Positions 1 through 13,500 of a DNA stretch of 64,000 nucleotides are shown one piece after another. This stretch comes from Owenia fusiformis (lineage: Eukaryota; Annelida; Polychaeta; Sabellida; Oweniidae). Each line of letters opens with the position of its first letter. Position 1 is the first letter of the stretch. The stretch spans positions 12,239,278 to 12,303,277 of the forward strand of contig CAIIXF020000008.1 of assembly GCA_903813345.2 (NCBI GenBank), given 5' to 3'. The notes beneath the pieces were generated by a model. That model was not told the origin of the DNA. It did no database searches and saw nothing but the letters and a program-made list of their open reading frames with translations. Both the position numbers and the translations under genes were made by a program.

Positions 1-590
1 CAGACAACATTTTGCAGACAAGATTTAGAAAAGAACTGAATGTTTTTTATTTGGATTAAGAGAAAGTGAGAATCTGGGAGATAATTGGTTTATCCTTATT
101 GTAAATTAACTGGATGTTTTTGATTTGGATTATGAACAGGTTTTGACTGTTTTATATCCCATGGGTCTGTTATGATAGCTAAGATTCAATCAGCAAATGT
201 TTTATAATCACAAGGACAACACAGACGACATTTGCAGACAAGATTATATCACGAGAAAGAGAAAAAAATTCAACTTTGTAATATCCTATCACTAAAATGT
301 CTCCTAAAAGGCATACATCTGACATCCTGAATGCCCTTGATATTTTTACTAAAACAATGATATTGTTCAAAATATAAATAAAACATAGCATATAGGCTAT
401 ATGACTATTGTAGAATTAACTCATCAACAACATTTATTGCTTTCTGACTTAGTTTTATTCAATATAGTGGACTGAACAATGAAAATCCCCCCCCCCCCTC
501 CCCCACCAACAAAATCCTCGAAATTTGAACACCTGCCAATTTGAACGCTTTTGGCTGGTCCCGTGGGTGTTCGGATTAGACAGGTTTTAC
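1..590. other. AT-rich non-coding sequence
   Basis: No coding region is supported here. It contains a C-rich tract near 488-505. At 541-592, read on the - strand, there is a short fragment starting with a run like ACAGTAAAACCTGTCTA followed by GAACACC. That pattern recurs elsewhere in the window (10680-10754, 29294-29340, 37080-37930, 52798-52880) and looks like remnants of one DNA transposon family. Confidence 0.5.
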
Positions 591-1376
591 TGTACTTCTA
601 TATTTCTAGAGGGCAGACAGACTTGAGCTCTTTTAAATGGTAGTAATGTTATGATGTTTCTAGTAATTCCATATTTAAAGAGTGTAGACAGACTGAAGCT
701 CTTTTAAAGGGTAGTAATGGCATGATGTACATATAGTAATTCTATATTTAAAGAGTGCAAACAAACTTTAGCTCTTTTAAAGAGTAGTAAAGGCATGGAA
801 ACATAGTAATTCTATATTTAAAGGGTGAAACAGACTTGAGTAAAGGCTTGATGTACATAGTAATTCTATATTTAAAGAGTGCAGACAGACTTCAGCTCTC
901 TTAAAGGGTAGTAAAGGCATGGTATTATATACAAAGTAATTCTATATTTAAAGAGTGCAGACAGACTTCAGCTCTCTTAAAGGGTAGTAAAGGCATGGTA
1001 TTATATACAAAGTAATTCTATATTTAAAGAGTGCAGACAGACTTCAGCTCTCTTAAAGGGTAGTAAAGGCATGGTATTATATACAAAGTAATTCTATATT
1101 TAAAGAGTGCAGACAGACTGGAGCTCTTTTAAAGTGTAGTAAAGGCATGGTGTATATAGTAATTCTTTATTCAAAGAGTGTAGACAGACTTGAGCTCTAA
1201 GAGAAGTAAAGGCATGATATTATATACAAAGTAATTCTATATTTAAAGAGTGCAGACAGACATCAGCTCTTTTAAAGTGTAGTAATGGCATGATTTACAT
1301 ATAGTAATTCTATATTTAAAGAGTGCAAACAAACCAGAGCTCTTTTAAAGGGTGGTAAAAGCATGATATACATATT
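591..1376. repeat. 76-bp minisatellite (about 9-10 variant units)
   Basis: A tandem array of degenerate units, each containing a segment like AGTAATTCTATATTTAAAGA, then GTGCAGACAGACTT, AGCTCT, and GTAGTAAAGGCATG. The start-to-start distance in the best preserved stretch (935 to 1011) is 76 bp. Three central units are nearly identical; outer units carry indels. No coding function is apparent. Confidence 0.85.
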
Positions 1377-2784
1377 GATTCTATATTTGATTTGGTTAAT
1401 GGTGATATACCATTACTATTGAACCAGTTTGCAATAATCGTTTATTTGATTCCTTGGTTCTGTATTGATATTATGCAACATTCTGGAGTGATCCCTTTGC
1501 TTCTAATTACACCCTGGCAATTAATAATAATTCATTAAAGGTCTATGTCTTATTTATATCTTTCCAGTTAAATAAGCTATTACGTAAGCGATGTATGAAC
1601 ATTTTTAATTGATAATACGGAGGTACTCCAAGTGGTTCTTTGTATTTAGCTATTACGCTCTTGTTATTATTTGCAAGGGAGAGCAGTAGTATGTTCAGAT
1701 ATATCATAATCCTGTGAAGATATTCTATATATGAAGCTCACTGATCAATACATCAATGTTATGACCAGGTATTCAGGTAACCTTCTTAACATCTATAAAT
1801 CTCTAGTTACAGTTAGGAATATATGAAGTTATGAAATTACGACTGTAGAGGATTGATATGCATATGACTATACTGTATACAAGATATGATTATTGGAGTG
1901 TGGGAGCAGATAGGAGAACTACACGTAGTAGGTAGAATTCTTATATTTTCGAGGTGTTTAGAATGTATCGGTTTATTATCAATATGGTTAAAAATCCTCC
2001 AGTGTTGTGTAAGATTTTGTTATTGTTAAGTGCAAGAGTTACGTTTTTGGTATTTTGGTACTACATTTTGGATTTTATTTGATCTGTGTTGAAATATTAG
2101 AGGAAAATCTGGAAGTTCTAGGAATTCTCTTTGAGATCACAAAAATTTCAATTCAATATGGGGAGAGCTTGACAAATTAATATAACATATTGACGATTTG
2201 AATATAATATGGTGTGACTGCTGAAATCATGACTTTTGTAATCATGACTATTGTAATTATGACTATTAAACAGTAAAGTTTTGACTTTAACCTTCTTAAA
2301 GGTTTGTGGAAGAGGATTACTTGAATATATGACTTTTTATAAATTCATTAACTATCATATCCTGAATTGAATTATAATCAGAAAAACACATGTTCAGTTT
2401 TGATTACTTTTGAACAGATTAGGTAAAGATTCAATCTTGCTCAAAACCATCTAATGCTGTCATGTTAGGTCAACGTTTTTTTTTAAATGTCAAAATACAA
2501 TTGATTTATGTTATTATATAATACATTAGAGTAAGGCTGTGGAGTAATATAATTATTAAATGTCAAAATTACGAGAAGACCTTGAAGTACAGTATAGAGT
2601 AAAATGTCAAAATGGGTTTGGTATTTAAAAACGGATGTTATGGAAAATTTTAAACTGTCTAGTGTTGTTCTAATCTATATCTATATCTACAAGAACTATT
2701 TTTGGAAACTAGTACATCCGTATAATTATCATAATTCAAGTATGACATTTTATTTGCATTTTATTTTTGTTTTATATGGTGAAA
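1377..2784. other. Non-coding, no feature recognised
   Basis: AT-rich sequence with frequent stops in all frames. I see no gene, tandem array or transposon end here. Confidence 0.5.
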
Positions 2785-2955
2785 TACAGGGTAGTCAAAA
2801 AACAGAAACTCAACGCTATTTTCCTCATATCCTTGTTATTTGCGGAAATAACTCCCTGAGAACAAAGGAGTTACCATTGACTTATTTCCAGGTTTACTAA
2901 AAGTAGACAGTGTAATGATACTTTCCTGAAAAAAGCAAGGAAATACACATATGCC
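2785..2955 (+). repeat. Transposon-like fragment, shared with 17110-17320
   Basis: It begins with TACAGGGTAGTCAAAAAAC, which resembles a mariner-type terminus. Near its end is a segment around TAATGATACTTTCCTGAAAA that recurs almost exactly at about 17277-17308, followed in both places by AAGCAAGGAA. Both regions also carry a related TTACC or TAACTCCAGGAAA-like stretch. It is probably a degraded, dispersed DNA element. Confidence 0.45.
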
Positions 2956-3030
2956 TTCATACTTAATTTTGTACCAGAAAATAACATGTGCAGAAATAGC
3001 AATTTTTTACCAAAATGTAACTTTCCAGCT

Positions 3031-3912
3031 GAGCCTTAACAGGATTTAACTATACAGCACAATTCTGTTTATTTTCCTGGAATGCTATGCTTGAGAAGTG
3101 TGTGTTCACTTAACAGGATTTAACTGTACAGTGCAATTTTGCCTATTTTCCTGGAATACTATGCTTGAGAAGTATGCATTCACTTAACAGGATTTAACTG
3201 TACAGTGCAATTCTGCCTATTTTCCTGGAATACTATGCTTGAGAAGTATGCATTCACTTAACAGGATTTAACTGTACAGTGCAATTCTGCCTATTTTCCT
3301 GGAATACTATGCTTGAGAAGTATGCATTCACTTAACAGGATTTAACTGTACAGTGCAATTCTGTTTATTTTCCTGGAATACTATGCTTGAGAAGTGTGTG
3401 TTCACTTAACAGGGTTTAACTGTACAGCACAATTCTGTTTATTTTCCTGGAATGCTATGCTTGAGATGAGTATGTTCACTTAACAGGGTTTAACTGTACT
3501 GCACAATTCTGTTTATTTTCCTGGAATGCTATGCTTGAGATGAGTGTGTGTTCACTTAACAGGGTTTAACTGTACAGAACAATTCTGTTTATTTTCATGG
3601 AATGCTATGCTTGAGAAGTGTGTGTTCACTTAACAGGGTTTAACTGTACAGCACAATTCTGTTTATTTTCCAGGAGTGATATGCTTGAGAAGTGTGTGTT
3701 CACTTAACAGGGTTTAACTGTACAGCACAATTCAGTTTATTTTCCTGGAATACTATGCTTGAGAAGTGTGTGTTCACTTAACGGGGTTTAACTGTACAGC
3801 ACAATTCTGTTTATTTTCCTGGAATGCTATGGTTGAGAAGTGTGTGTTCACTTAACGGGGTTTAACTGTACAGCACAATTCTGTTTATTTTCCTGGAATG
3901 CTATGGTTGAGA
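3031..3912. repeat. 74-bp minisatellite (about 12 units)
   Basis: Tandem units contain ACTTAACAGGATTTAACTGT, ACAGTGCAATTCTG, TTTTCCTGGAATGCTATG and CTTGAGAAGTGTG. Counted unit length is 74 bp. Two variant classes occur: units with GCCTATTTTCC cluster in the left-centre and units with GTTTATTTTCC flank them, consistent with local duplication. Confidence 0.9.
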
Positions 3913-6240
3913 CAGGTGATGATTTATGGTGCACCTAGAAGTAGATTTACTTAACCAATAATTCATATTTACCAAAACAAGAATCAAAACTATGTAAGCT
4001 GTGGTAGTTAGCTCTGATAAGCAGCGAGAACTAAAAACCTCTGTTCTTTTATTTATGCACCCAGTGATCATATAATTGTTTAATAGGCATCACTAAATGC
4101 CTTTCTTTTAATGAGTGACAATGTCACATAACAAATTGAAAATAACATGAATGTCACTTTAACTGTGGTTAAAAGTAACATTTATGTTTTTGCACCCTTT
4201 TCAAGAAATTGATTTCACATCTTTAATAAGAGCTTTGTTTACAGTATTGATTTCTCCTAGTTGCTCCCTGGGCATCAGGGTAATTTTCTCAAGTTGAGGT
4301 CAAGTTCATATATTCTATTGTCACTGAGTCTGGAGAATTTCCCTATTAGAACAACATATTAACGTGGAAAGTATCTTCATTTCTAATTTCCAATCATTAC
4401 AAACACATTATGTTAACTAGAATATACAAATCTAACCTCAGTATTGGCTTGGGTGTTGCACAGTGGAAATATTTCAATGTGGAATGTACTCACATGAAAT
4501 GAGTAAAGGGTATATATTACTCACATAGGGACACATTTGAGTCATCTACGGAGGAAGAAACACTTACGAATTGCCACTTTCCGTATAATAAGAGGATTTC
4601 TCGATTGAATTGCATATTACTAACTGTTTATTTGTTCTTAAGAGGATGTAATATTCTGTAAGGGTTCAGGCCTACATAGTAGCCATAGTTCCAATTCTGC
4701 AATAATGCAATATCAGTGTATAGATGAAGATGCTTATATAAAGGAGATAGATTTAACACTATAACACAATCACAACAGCTGTAGACTCACCCAATATACT
4801 AATTCAATATATAAAATTGTTACATATGCTAGAAATCATTGCAAATCTGTCAAGGAAGACGTGGAATTGATGAAAATTTGAGGAACTGCGGAAATAGATT
4901 GTCTCAAGGTCTGAAGGAATATAAAATTATGCAATGCATGGTAAGCAAGCGTAAACATGTAGAATTCATGAAAATCATTATTTTGTATGTGATTTTTTTT
5001 ATATGTAGGGATGGTTGATGATAAAAATGAGACGTCGCATCATAATTATTCTGAGTCTCATCTTCTAATGTTCAAGGTTGACTGAGCTTTAGGGGTAAAA
5101 ATCAATTATTTTGTTTGATCAAACAGAGATTGTTTTAGTAAAGATATAGTAGATATGTGTAGATAGAGTATTATCACAGATAGTAAATTGATATAGTTAA
5201 TTGTCATAGTTTGAAAATGAGGCCAGGTATATGATACGATGTGCATAATATAAATAATATGATAGTAACTTGACATAGTTTGTTGACATAGTTTAAAAAT
5301 GAGGGCAGTTAAATACAACACATTGTGCATCTGATAAACATTGAAAATATATTAATATCTTCCATATGTTTAATTCAATATATTTCATTTCAAGTACCTG
5401 CACATGTTTCACAAGTGATACATAAAGTCATTAAGAGCAAGAGAAACCTCAACCACCCTGTGAAGAAGTCGCAGCTAGCTAGTCACTGCAAATAGAATGA
5501 AGAATGGAATAAACCAATTCTTTGGAGTGTGAAATTGGGAATATCTACCAGGCTGATTGATCTGGTTAATACCACCTGATTTTTCATATCTGGTGACAAA
5601 GGGTTAACATAAAATAGCAAATTGACAAAGTTTGGTATTTTGGTATTTTCTGTTTGTCCATCTGTCTTGTTTTTGAAATACTAGTGGTTAAAGGATATAT
5701 TAATGAAGTGATTTGTGCAAAAACAAATGGCTATGAATTTAAATAAAAAGGCAGCTCTCTCTCAGAAGAACGCAGATGGGGCTAGATGGAGAAGGCGGGG
5801 CTTACCACGATTGTCAATAGGCATTTTTATTTGTGCTTTTGGTTTGCCTTTCGAGTACATCTGTGTACGGCTTATTACGGCTTCATGTTTCCCGCAAGCA
5901 TGTCTGTACTTTTATCAGGTGCCCTGATTATAAGTGAACAAGTATGATACATGTTCATCTTTTGTCATCATGTACTCTTGAATAGAACAGGTTGTCATGG
6001 TAACAGATGGTACTTAATTCTTTGCTCTGGTTTGGTTCCATGGTTTGGTTCATATATTGCCTTCATAATCCATTATATAAGTTGTATGCGATGTATGAGA
6101 ATAGAATTGAAGGAGTTGGCTTTTACTATTGTGTAGACATCCAATCTAATGGAGTTATGATGCATGTACTGTATACTTACCGGTATGTGGAAAAAGTAAG
6201 CAATTACATGTGGTGTACTTTGTTTTACCAACAACAATAT
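3913..6240. other. Non-coding, no gene supported
   Basis: Short open frames occur (for example 5715-5927), but none shows a family signature, splice context or conserved motif. No repeats of note. Confidence 0.5.
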
Positions 6241-6370
6241 TTATGTCACCATCACAAGTGATGACATATTGTTAATGTCATATTGCGATGAGATATTGTG
6301 GATGCTGGTTGGTGTTTGGCATTTGGCAGTTGGTGCCTGTAACAAATGGCATCTGTAACAAATGGCAAAT
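6241..6370 (+). repeat. Copy 1 of oriented GTCACC...AATGCCTTG repeat family (degenerate)
   Basis: Starts TTATGTCACCATCACAAGTG then ATGACATATTGTT, followed by GTTTGGCATTTGGCAGTTGG and two CTGTAACAAATGGCA segments. The usual 3' end AATGCCTTG is missing. The other copies are at 19061, 24281, 29660, 31386, 38312, 38818, 41782, 48786 and 61331, all on the + strand. Confidence 0.7.
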
Positions 6371-6789
6371 GTATTTGAATTTTGTTCTTTGGACATATCT
6401 ATTATGAATACTGCATTAAAAGTGAAATGTTCCATTGTCCTTGAGATGTTGTATTGAGATGATGATTCCTAAATGGTGGGAGGGGGAGGGGATGTTTGTC
6501 ATTGTTAGATTATATTTTCAGATACTTGGTGTTGGTGATCCTTTTGACTGGTAGTATTTTTATCTGTTTTTTCCTTGCTGTGCTTTGTAGTGTTCTTTTC
6601 TCTTTCCCTTTTGCACTTGTGCTTACATATCCAGTTAGTTTAGTTAATTGCTCCTTTCATACTTTTATATATCGAATTAATGATAGTTCTATGATTAACA
6701 GTGCAGTTACACCATGGATTATTCATTAGTGGGTTTTTACACATAGGCATGTATTGTCACTTCTGACCAATTGTTACACTGCATCAAAA

Positions 6790-7095
6790 CAGAGTATCAT
6801 CATAAACCTAGTATCGCCATAATGCTGTTTCAGAATAACACACTATCACCATAATATAGTATCACAATAACATCGCCATAACACAGTATCACCATAATGC
6901 TATATAACAATAACACAGTATCACAATAATGCTATATAACAATAACACAGTATCACCATGATGCTATATCATAATAACAAAGTATCACCATGATGCTGTA
7001 TCACAATAACAAAGTATCACCTTAATAATGCAGTATTGCCATAACGTGGTGTCACCATAATATATAATATGACCATAACAAGTATTGCCATTGAA
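6790..7095. repeat. Degenerate array of ATCACCATAATA-like units
   Basis: Short units built from AGTATCACCATAATGCTATA and ACAATAACAC recur irregularly (about 17-40 bp spacing). Non-coding simple or minisatellite repeat. Confidence 0.75.
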
Positions 7096-7589
7096 TATCC
7101 TAAATGACAATAAAACATTTTGTTGTTCATGTATAGCCCAGAAATTTTGCTCTAGCACAATGTTTATTGTTACTTAGGTGAATTATATTCCTCTAAGGAA
7201 TTAAGTTCAAGAATCTATCTATCGTGGAATAATGATATTAGACTTATGTTTAATTACTCAAACATCTGATGCTATAATGGGCCTTGGATAATTGGGTCAA
7301 TTGGAGTGTTAATAATGTCATGTAATGATGTCTAAATCTAAGCTGCTATAGAGAATATGATAACAACTGACTAAAATGTTCATAGAGAAAAATATAAAAT
7401 ATTGCATAATGGCAATAGTGTGTTATGGTAATAAAATATTACATAATGGCAAAAGTGATCAGCCATTTTTTGAATCTTTAATTATAAAGATATCAAATGG
7501 TGCATTTTTTGTTGGCTTCTGGCTCAATTTGTCGTAATTGTGTCGACTCAGATTTCCTTCATAACTTGCACTACTTACATTACCAGATC

Positions 7590-8640
7590 AGCTACTCATC
7601 ATCAGAGTATTAACGAATAGTATTACCATTAGTATTACCAATGATGTCTTAGAGTGTTTCATCATAGTACATGTATTACCATTAGTATTACCAATGATGT
7701 CTTAAAGTGTTTCATCAAAGTATTACCATTGATATTACCATTTGTATTACCAATCATGTCTTAAAGTGTTTCATCAAAGTATTACCATCAGTTTTACCAT
7801 TCATATTACCATTACCATAAGTAATACCAATGATGTCTTATAGTGTTTCATCAAAGTATTACCATTAGTATTTACATTCATATTACCATTACCATAAGTA
7901 ATACCAATGATGTCTTATAGTGCTTCGTCAAAGTAATACCATTAGTATTACCATTCATATTACCATAAGTAATACCAATGATGTCTTATAGTGTTTCATC
8001 AAAGTATTACCATTAGTATTACCATTCATATTACCATTACCATAAGTAATACCAATGATGGCTAAGAGTGTTTCATCAGAGTATTACCATTAGTATTACC
8101 ATTCATATTACCATTACCATAAGTAATACCAATGATGTCTTATAGTGCTTCATCAAAGTATTACCATTAGTATTACCATTCATATTACCATAAGTAATAC
8201 CAATGATGTCTTATAGTGTTTCATCAAAGTATTACCATTAGTATTACCATTCATATTACCATTACCATAAGTAATACCAATGATGGCTAAGAGTGTTTCA
8301 TCAGAGTATTACCATTCATATTACCATTACCATAAGTAATACCAATGATGTCTTATAGTGCTTCATCAAAGTATTACCATTAGTATTACCATTCATATTA
8401 CCATAAGTAATACCAATGATGTCTTATAGTGTTTCATCAAAGTATTACCATTAGTATTACCATTCATATTACCATTACCATAAGTCATACCAATGGTGAC
8501 TAAGAGTGTTTCATCAGAGTATTACCATTAGTATTACCATTACCATAAGTAATACCAATGATGGCTAAGAGTGTTTCATCAGAGTATTACCATTAGTATT
8601 ACCATTACCATAAGTAATACCAATGATGGCTAAAAGTGTT
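7590..8640. repeat. 65-77-bp minisatellite rich in ATTACC
   Basis: Tandem units carry AGTGTTTCATCAAAGTATTA, several ATTACCATT or ATTACCATA blocks, then AAGTAATACCAATGATGTCT. A full unit counts to 77 bp; shorter units lack one or two ATTACC blocks. A second unit type has GATGGCTAAGAGTG in place of GATGTCTTATAGTG and dominates the right end. Confidence 0.9.
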
Positions 8641-9019
8641 TCGTGACTGTATTGGCAACATCCAGGTGAAGCAACTAGTATCCAGCACCTTGAATGATAT
8701 TTACCCCATAGGGAGCTCAGTTCACTATAGCTCCCATTATTGCATAACTTATTAAGTTGCTCATCTGGGCCTCAGCATAATAACATGATATTGTCACTGT
8801 ACTTATAAATGGCGTTGTTATGACGTCAGAGAATCAATAAAAGACATATATATACATGTACATGCGTTACTTGAGACAGTTCATTTAAAGAGTTCACACA
8901 ACAGTACAATAAGGCATAGGTAATATTAGTAATAAATCAAAGATTATGTTAACCATCGAGTATCCTCAAAAGCATGTTTAGATCAAAATCTAATATTCTT
9001 AAACGTTGTTTGTTTTCAG
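8641..9019 (+). other. Sequence upstream of the first RasGRP coding exon, ending in a 3' splice site
   Basis: The stretch ends in a pyrimidine-rich tract and TGTTTTCAG with AG at 9018-9019. This implies that 9020 begins an internal exon and that untranslated leader exons lie to the left, in or beyond this window. I cannot place the promoter. Confidence 0.45.
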
Positions 9020-9051
9020 GTTACAGTATGAAGACATAAAATAATTATAAA

Positions 9052-10507
9052 ATGGAGCGGGAATTAAAACAGGAGGCGTCAAGAAAAAATGAATTGAAAC
9101 AACCGCCGACTGGATATAATCAGTTAGAGAACTTAGACGTCAAAGAAGGGGCAGATTCTAAGAATGGAGAAATGAAACAAGCAGGTATTTTACAAGTAAG
9201 AGATCAAGAAATAAAAGAGGATAGTTGCACTTCAGAATATGAAACTAAAGAAGTGATGAATGAAATAGATGATGATGTAAAACAATCCCTAAACGCAATA
9301 GACCGTGAAATGAAACAAGGTATTGAAATAAAACAAGGGGCTATAGCAAGCCTTGCTGGAGACTGTCCTAAAATTAATCTACCTCCAAGATCGGCAATCA
9401 TTCCAACAATCAAACAACGTCCTGACCCACGCTCCGAGCCTCGTGCTGAACCTCGCCTTGAGCCATATTCTGAGACAAATTTTGACCAACATTCTGAGGC
9501 AATTTTTGAGCCACATTCTGAACCAGTGATCGAACCATGCTTGGAACCTCGTCTGGAACCACGTCCTAAACTGCGTCTTGAGCCACGTCCTGAGCCAAGT
9601 CTGGAGCCACGTCCTGAGCCAAGTTTTGAGCCATGTCAGCCATGTCTTGAGCTCCGCCCTGAGCCACGTCCAAAATTGCGTCTTGAGCCACGTCCAGAAC
9701 CTAGTCTTGAACCTCACTATGAATTGTTCAAAGAAACATTACGGACACGAACATTATCATTAGACGATAAAGACAGCAAGGAAGAGGGTCTCGGAAAAAA
9801 TGTCCATGTTACCCAAGTGAGTAAGATGCAATGTCGAGTGACGAAAGTATTATCTGTACCTGTGAACATAGATGGCACTCAGGTCAGCGGGAAGAAACAT
9901 TTAACATCACCCTTGGAGTCATCAGTATTGAACAGTAGAAAAAGTGCACAAATGAATCACAGCAGCATTCCAGCCAAAACTATCGAAAGACCTCTGTCTC
10001 CATCTGTCCAAAGTGCTCCAGAAATGAACACACATAGTATTAGCAAACATAGTAGGCCAACCCCAATAGTAATACACCCACAGTCTGACTACAACTCATC
10101 CACAGAGAAATTCCAACCTTTCAGTGCTTCTTACTTGGAGAAATCTCATTTCTCAACAGTTCTTGATGCTGAACGATCACATTCAACAGGGGCAATACGA
10201 ACCTCGGGCTACATCTCTCAAAGTCTGGGATCTCCAACCAGCTTATCATACCTCGAAAATTCTGATAACTTACACCCGTTCAGTGCAGCATTCCATAAAA
10301 CATTCACGAAACAAGATACAAAAATCCCAGATGTATTTATTAATAAAGATGATGATGATGACGTTGCTGGCTTCACAGAAGAAATGCTTCCGCAATCAAC
10401 GACTCAGAAGCTGTCAGTCTCATTAAGGGTTGAGTCGGGGGTGTCGCAAGACTTCGACGATGACTCTGATGAAGGTGCCAGTGAGATGAGAATGAGATCT
10501 TGGTCAG
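9052..10507 (+). CDS. RASGRP: RasGRP coding exon 1: long low-complexity N-terminal extension
   Basis: It encodes residues 1-485. It is highly charged at the start, with recurring Glu-Met/Ile/Leu-Lys-Gln motifs, then carries an imperfect Glu-Pro-Arg/His/Ser repeat (about residues 123-225, around 9418-9730), then a Ser/Thr-rich stretch and an acidic patch of five Asp near residue 440. No known domain. The start codon follows a short upstream frame (ATG at 9028, stop three codons on) in the same exon, whose acceptor is at 9018-9019. The 5' splice site is GGTGAGTT at 10507/10508, phase 1; it joins exon 2 by frame, completing a Glu codon. Membership in the RasGRP transcript rests on phase and proximity only, since the family has no homologous region here. 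Confidence 0.75.
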
Positions 10508-13500
10508 GTGAGTTATGTTTTCTTTTGAATTCATATTGCAGAGTAATTGAATTCTATGTTTAACTTAACAATAAAACCTTTTAATCTGAATGCCACTAGG
10601 AATGGGCAAAAGTGTTTGAATTTGCAAGTGTGTACATTTTGAGGTTTTTTAACATGGAAGTCTATGGCAGATTGAAAAAATGGGACCAAGTGTTTAAATT
10701 GAGAGTTGTCCAGATTAAAGAGGTGTTTTGGATATACAGGTTTTACTGTACATTATTTTTGTAGCTAGACCTAATATTTTTTTATCCTCATTTGGCTAAT
10801 GATGTATACTGAAACACAGACAACTGTTAAATTAATAAATGTACATTTTGAGTTAATTTTTCTTGCTGGCCATATTATATTTTAATATGAAATAGATGAG
10901 GAAGTATAATAATGCTAAAGTTAAACATGTTATTTATTTGGTGTAGCCTAAATTCAATTAGAGGTCTTAGTACAGGGTGTACCAAAAAAACTTCACCCAC
11001 CTGATGAATATATCTTTAACCAATAGAGTTTTATAATAGAAAATTAGCACAATTTAGGTTAGTTCAATAGAAGTATTTTTTCAATATAGATATGAATGTC
11101 GAAAAATATGAAAAAAATATGAATGTCGAAAATAAAACATTTTACTCTGAAGTAAATGAACTTAAGTTATTATTAATATATTACCAGAGTGATGAATTTA
11201 CACAAATATATGTTTTTAAATGTCATGTAATTGCTTACAGTGTTGGTTAAGATTATTAAATCTTTCAAGGAAGAGTCAAGTCCATTCTACCCTTCATAAG
11301 ATCTTTATCACTCTTTAAATGAGTAACAATTCTTTGATCTACCAGATATCTAATCAGGATACATAATCAAAAAAATCATGAAATTACACAATCTGCACCA
11401 TTGAAGTTTCATTTGAGATTATTAAGATCTCATCAACAGTAAAATCATCTGTGATAGTTAGAGGGTAGTGCAGGATTCAGGATATATTCAGGGTAGTGTC
11501 TGTTGATGAGGATTCAGGATATATTCAGGGTAGTGTCTGTTAATGCGGATTCAGGATATATTCAGGGTAGTGTCTGTTGATGTAGATTCAGGATATATTC
11601 AGGGTAGTGTCTGTTGATGAGGATTCAGGATATATTCAGGGTAGTGTCTGTTGATGTAGATTCAGGATATATTCAGGGTAGTGTCTGTTGATGTAGATTC
11701 AGGATATATTCAGGGTAGTGTCTGTTGATGAGGATTCAGGATATATTCAGGGTAGTGTCTGTTGATGTGGATTCAGGATATATTCAGGGTAGTGTCTGTT
11801 GATGTGGATTCAGGATATATCAGAGATCACGATAGTTGAAAAAACTTGTTAGCCATTGTGGCTAAATCTTCCAAAAAAATTTTCGCCAACCAAAATATGA
11901 ATTAGCCATTTTGAAAAACCGTAAAAAAGGGAACATTAAAAATGATGCAATGTCTGATGATGACAGTTTCACTTTCAGTTTCACTTTTTTATAATATTCA
12001 GAAATAAAAAAAACGTCAATTAAAATTGAATGTAAAGCATCTGCCGCGAATGTGATCGGCATTTCACATAGTCTGCACGGTGTAATATCACCAATTCGTT
12101 TACCTTGTGATATCGGAGTCCCAAAATACTTCCAAACTGCCGACTTTTTCGACTTAGATGCCGGCTCGATTTTTCAATAATGCACTCGATAATGCACTCG
12201 ATTTGCGAACGACGATGAAGAAATTTACGAACAAGCATTACCATCTACCTGAAGTCGCGGGTCCGTTAATAACACTTTTCAATGCAAAGAAGCGTAAACT
12301 AGGTACGAGGTCAGTGAAAATATTTAATTTTTCAGAACGAAGTCGGAGGTGTTCCTCGCTATTTATACACGTTTTTATGCATTCTAGGGAAGGAATCTAT
12401 GTACCGATATTAACCCTTTCTGTCCCATGTCCCGAACCGAAGCATCTGGACCGAAATTCGGTCCAATATTGGGAAACCGTGACACCTCTAATTCGCCATA
12501 ACTGCGAAATACCTTTACATATTTTTTGCCACCTCTTTCGAAAATTCGCGATTGGCGAATGGCGAACGTCTACCGTGATCTCTGATATATTCAGGGTAGT
12601 GTCTGTTGATGAGGATTCAGGAAAGATTAAGGTAGTGTCTGTTGATGAGGATTCAGGATAGATTCAGGGTAGTGTCTGTTGATGAGGATTCAGGATAGAT
12701 TCAGGGTAGTGTCTGTTGATGTAGATTCAGGATATATTCAGGGTAGTGTCTGTTGATGTGGATTCAGGATATATTCAGGGTAGTGTCTGTTGATGAGGAT
12801 TCAGGATATATTCAGGGTAGTGTCTGTTGATGAGGATTCAGGATATATTCAGGGTAGTGTCTGTTGATGAGGATTCAGGATATATTCAGGGTAGTGTCTG
12901 TTGATGAGGATTCAGGAAAGATTAAGGTAGTGTCTGTTGATGATGATTCAGGATAGATTCAGGGTAGTGTCTGTTGATGAGGATTCAGGATAGATTCAGG
13001 GTAGTGTCTGTTGATGAGGATTCAGGATATATTCAGGGTAGTGTCTGTTGATGAGGATTCGGGATAGATTCAGGGTAGTGTCTGTTGATGAGGATTCAGG
13101 ATATATTCAGGGTAGTGTCTGTTGATGAGGATTCAGGATATATTCAGGGTAGTGTCTGTTGATGAGGATTCAGGAAAGATTCAGGGTAGTGTCTGTTGAT
13201 GAGGATTCAGGAAAGATTAAGGTAGTGTCTGTTGATGATGATTCAGGATATATTCAGGGTAGTGTCTGTTGATGAGGATTCGGGATAGATTCAGGGTAGT
13301 GTCTGTTGATGAGGATTCAGGAAAGATTCAGGGTAGTGTCTGTTGATGAGGATTCAGGAAAGATTAAGGTAGTGTCTGTTGATGATGATTCAGGATAGAT
13401 TCAGGGTAGTGTCTGTTGATGAGGATTCAGGATAGATTCAGGGTAGTGTCTGTTGATGAGGATTCAGGATATATTCAGGGTAGTGTCTGTTGATGAGGAT

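Noticed and set aside
5715-5927. 70-residue open frame in slightly GC-richer DNA
   Set aside because: No recognisable domain and no splice or promoter context to support it.
6496-6729. 77-residue hydrophobic open frame
   Set aside because: Hydrophobicity is expected from T-rich DNA; no start context, splice signals or family likeness.
9379-9717. 112-residue open frame on the - strand, rich in Trp, Thr, Leu and Arg
   Set aside because: It is the antisense shadow of the Glu-Pro-Arg repeat in RasGRP exon 1; its regularity comes from that repeat.
12158-12661. 167-residue open frame on +
   Set aside because: It starts inside the 764-bp inverted-repeat element and ends in the minisatellite; no recognised domain, and its C-terminus is repeat translation.
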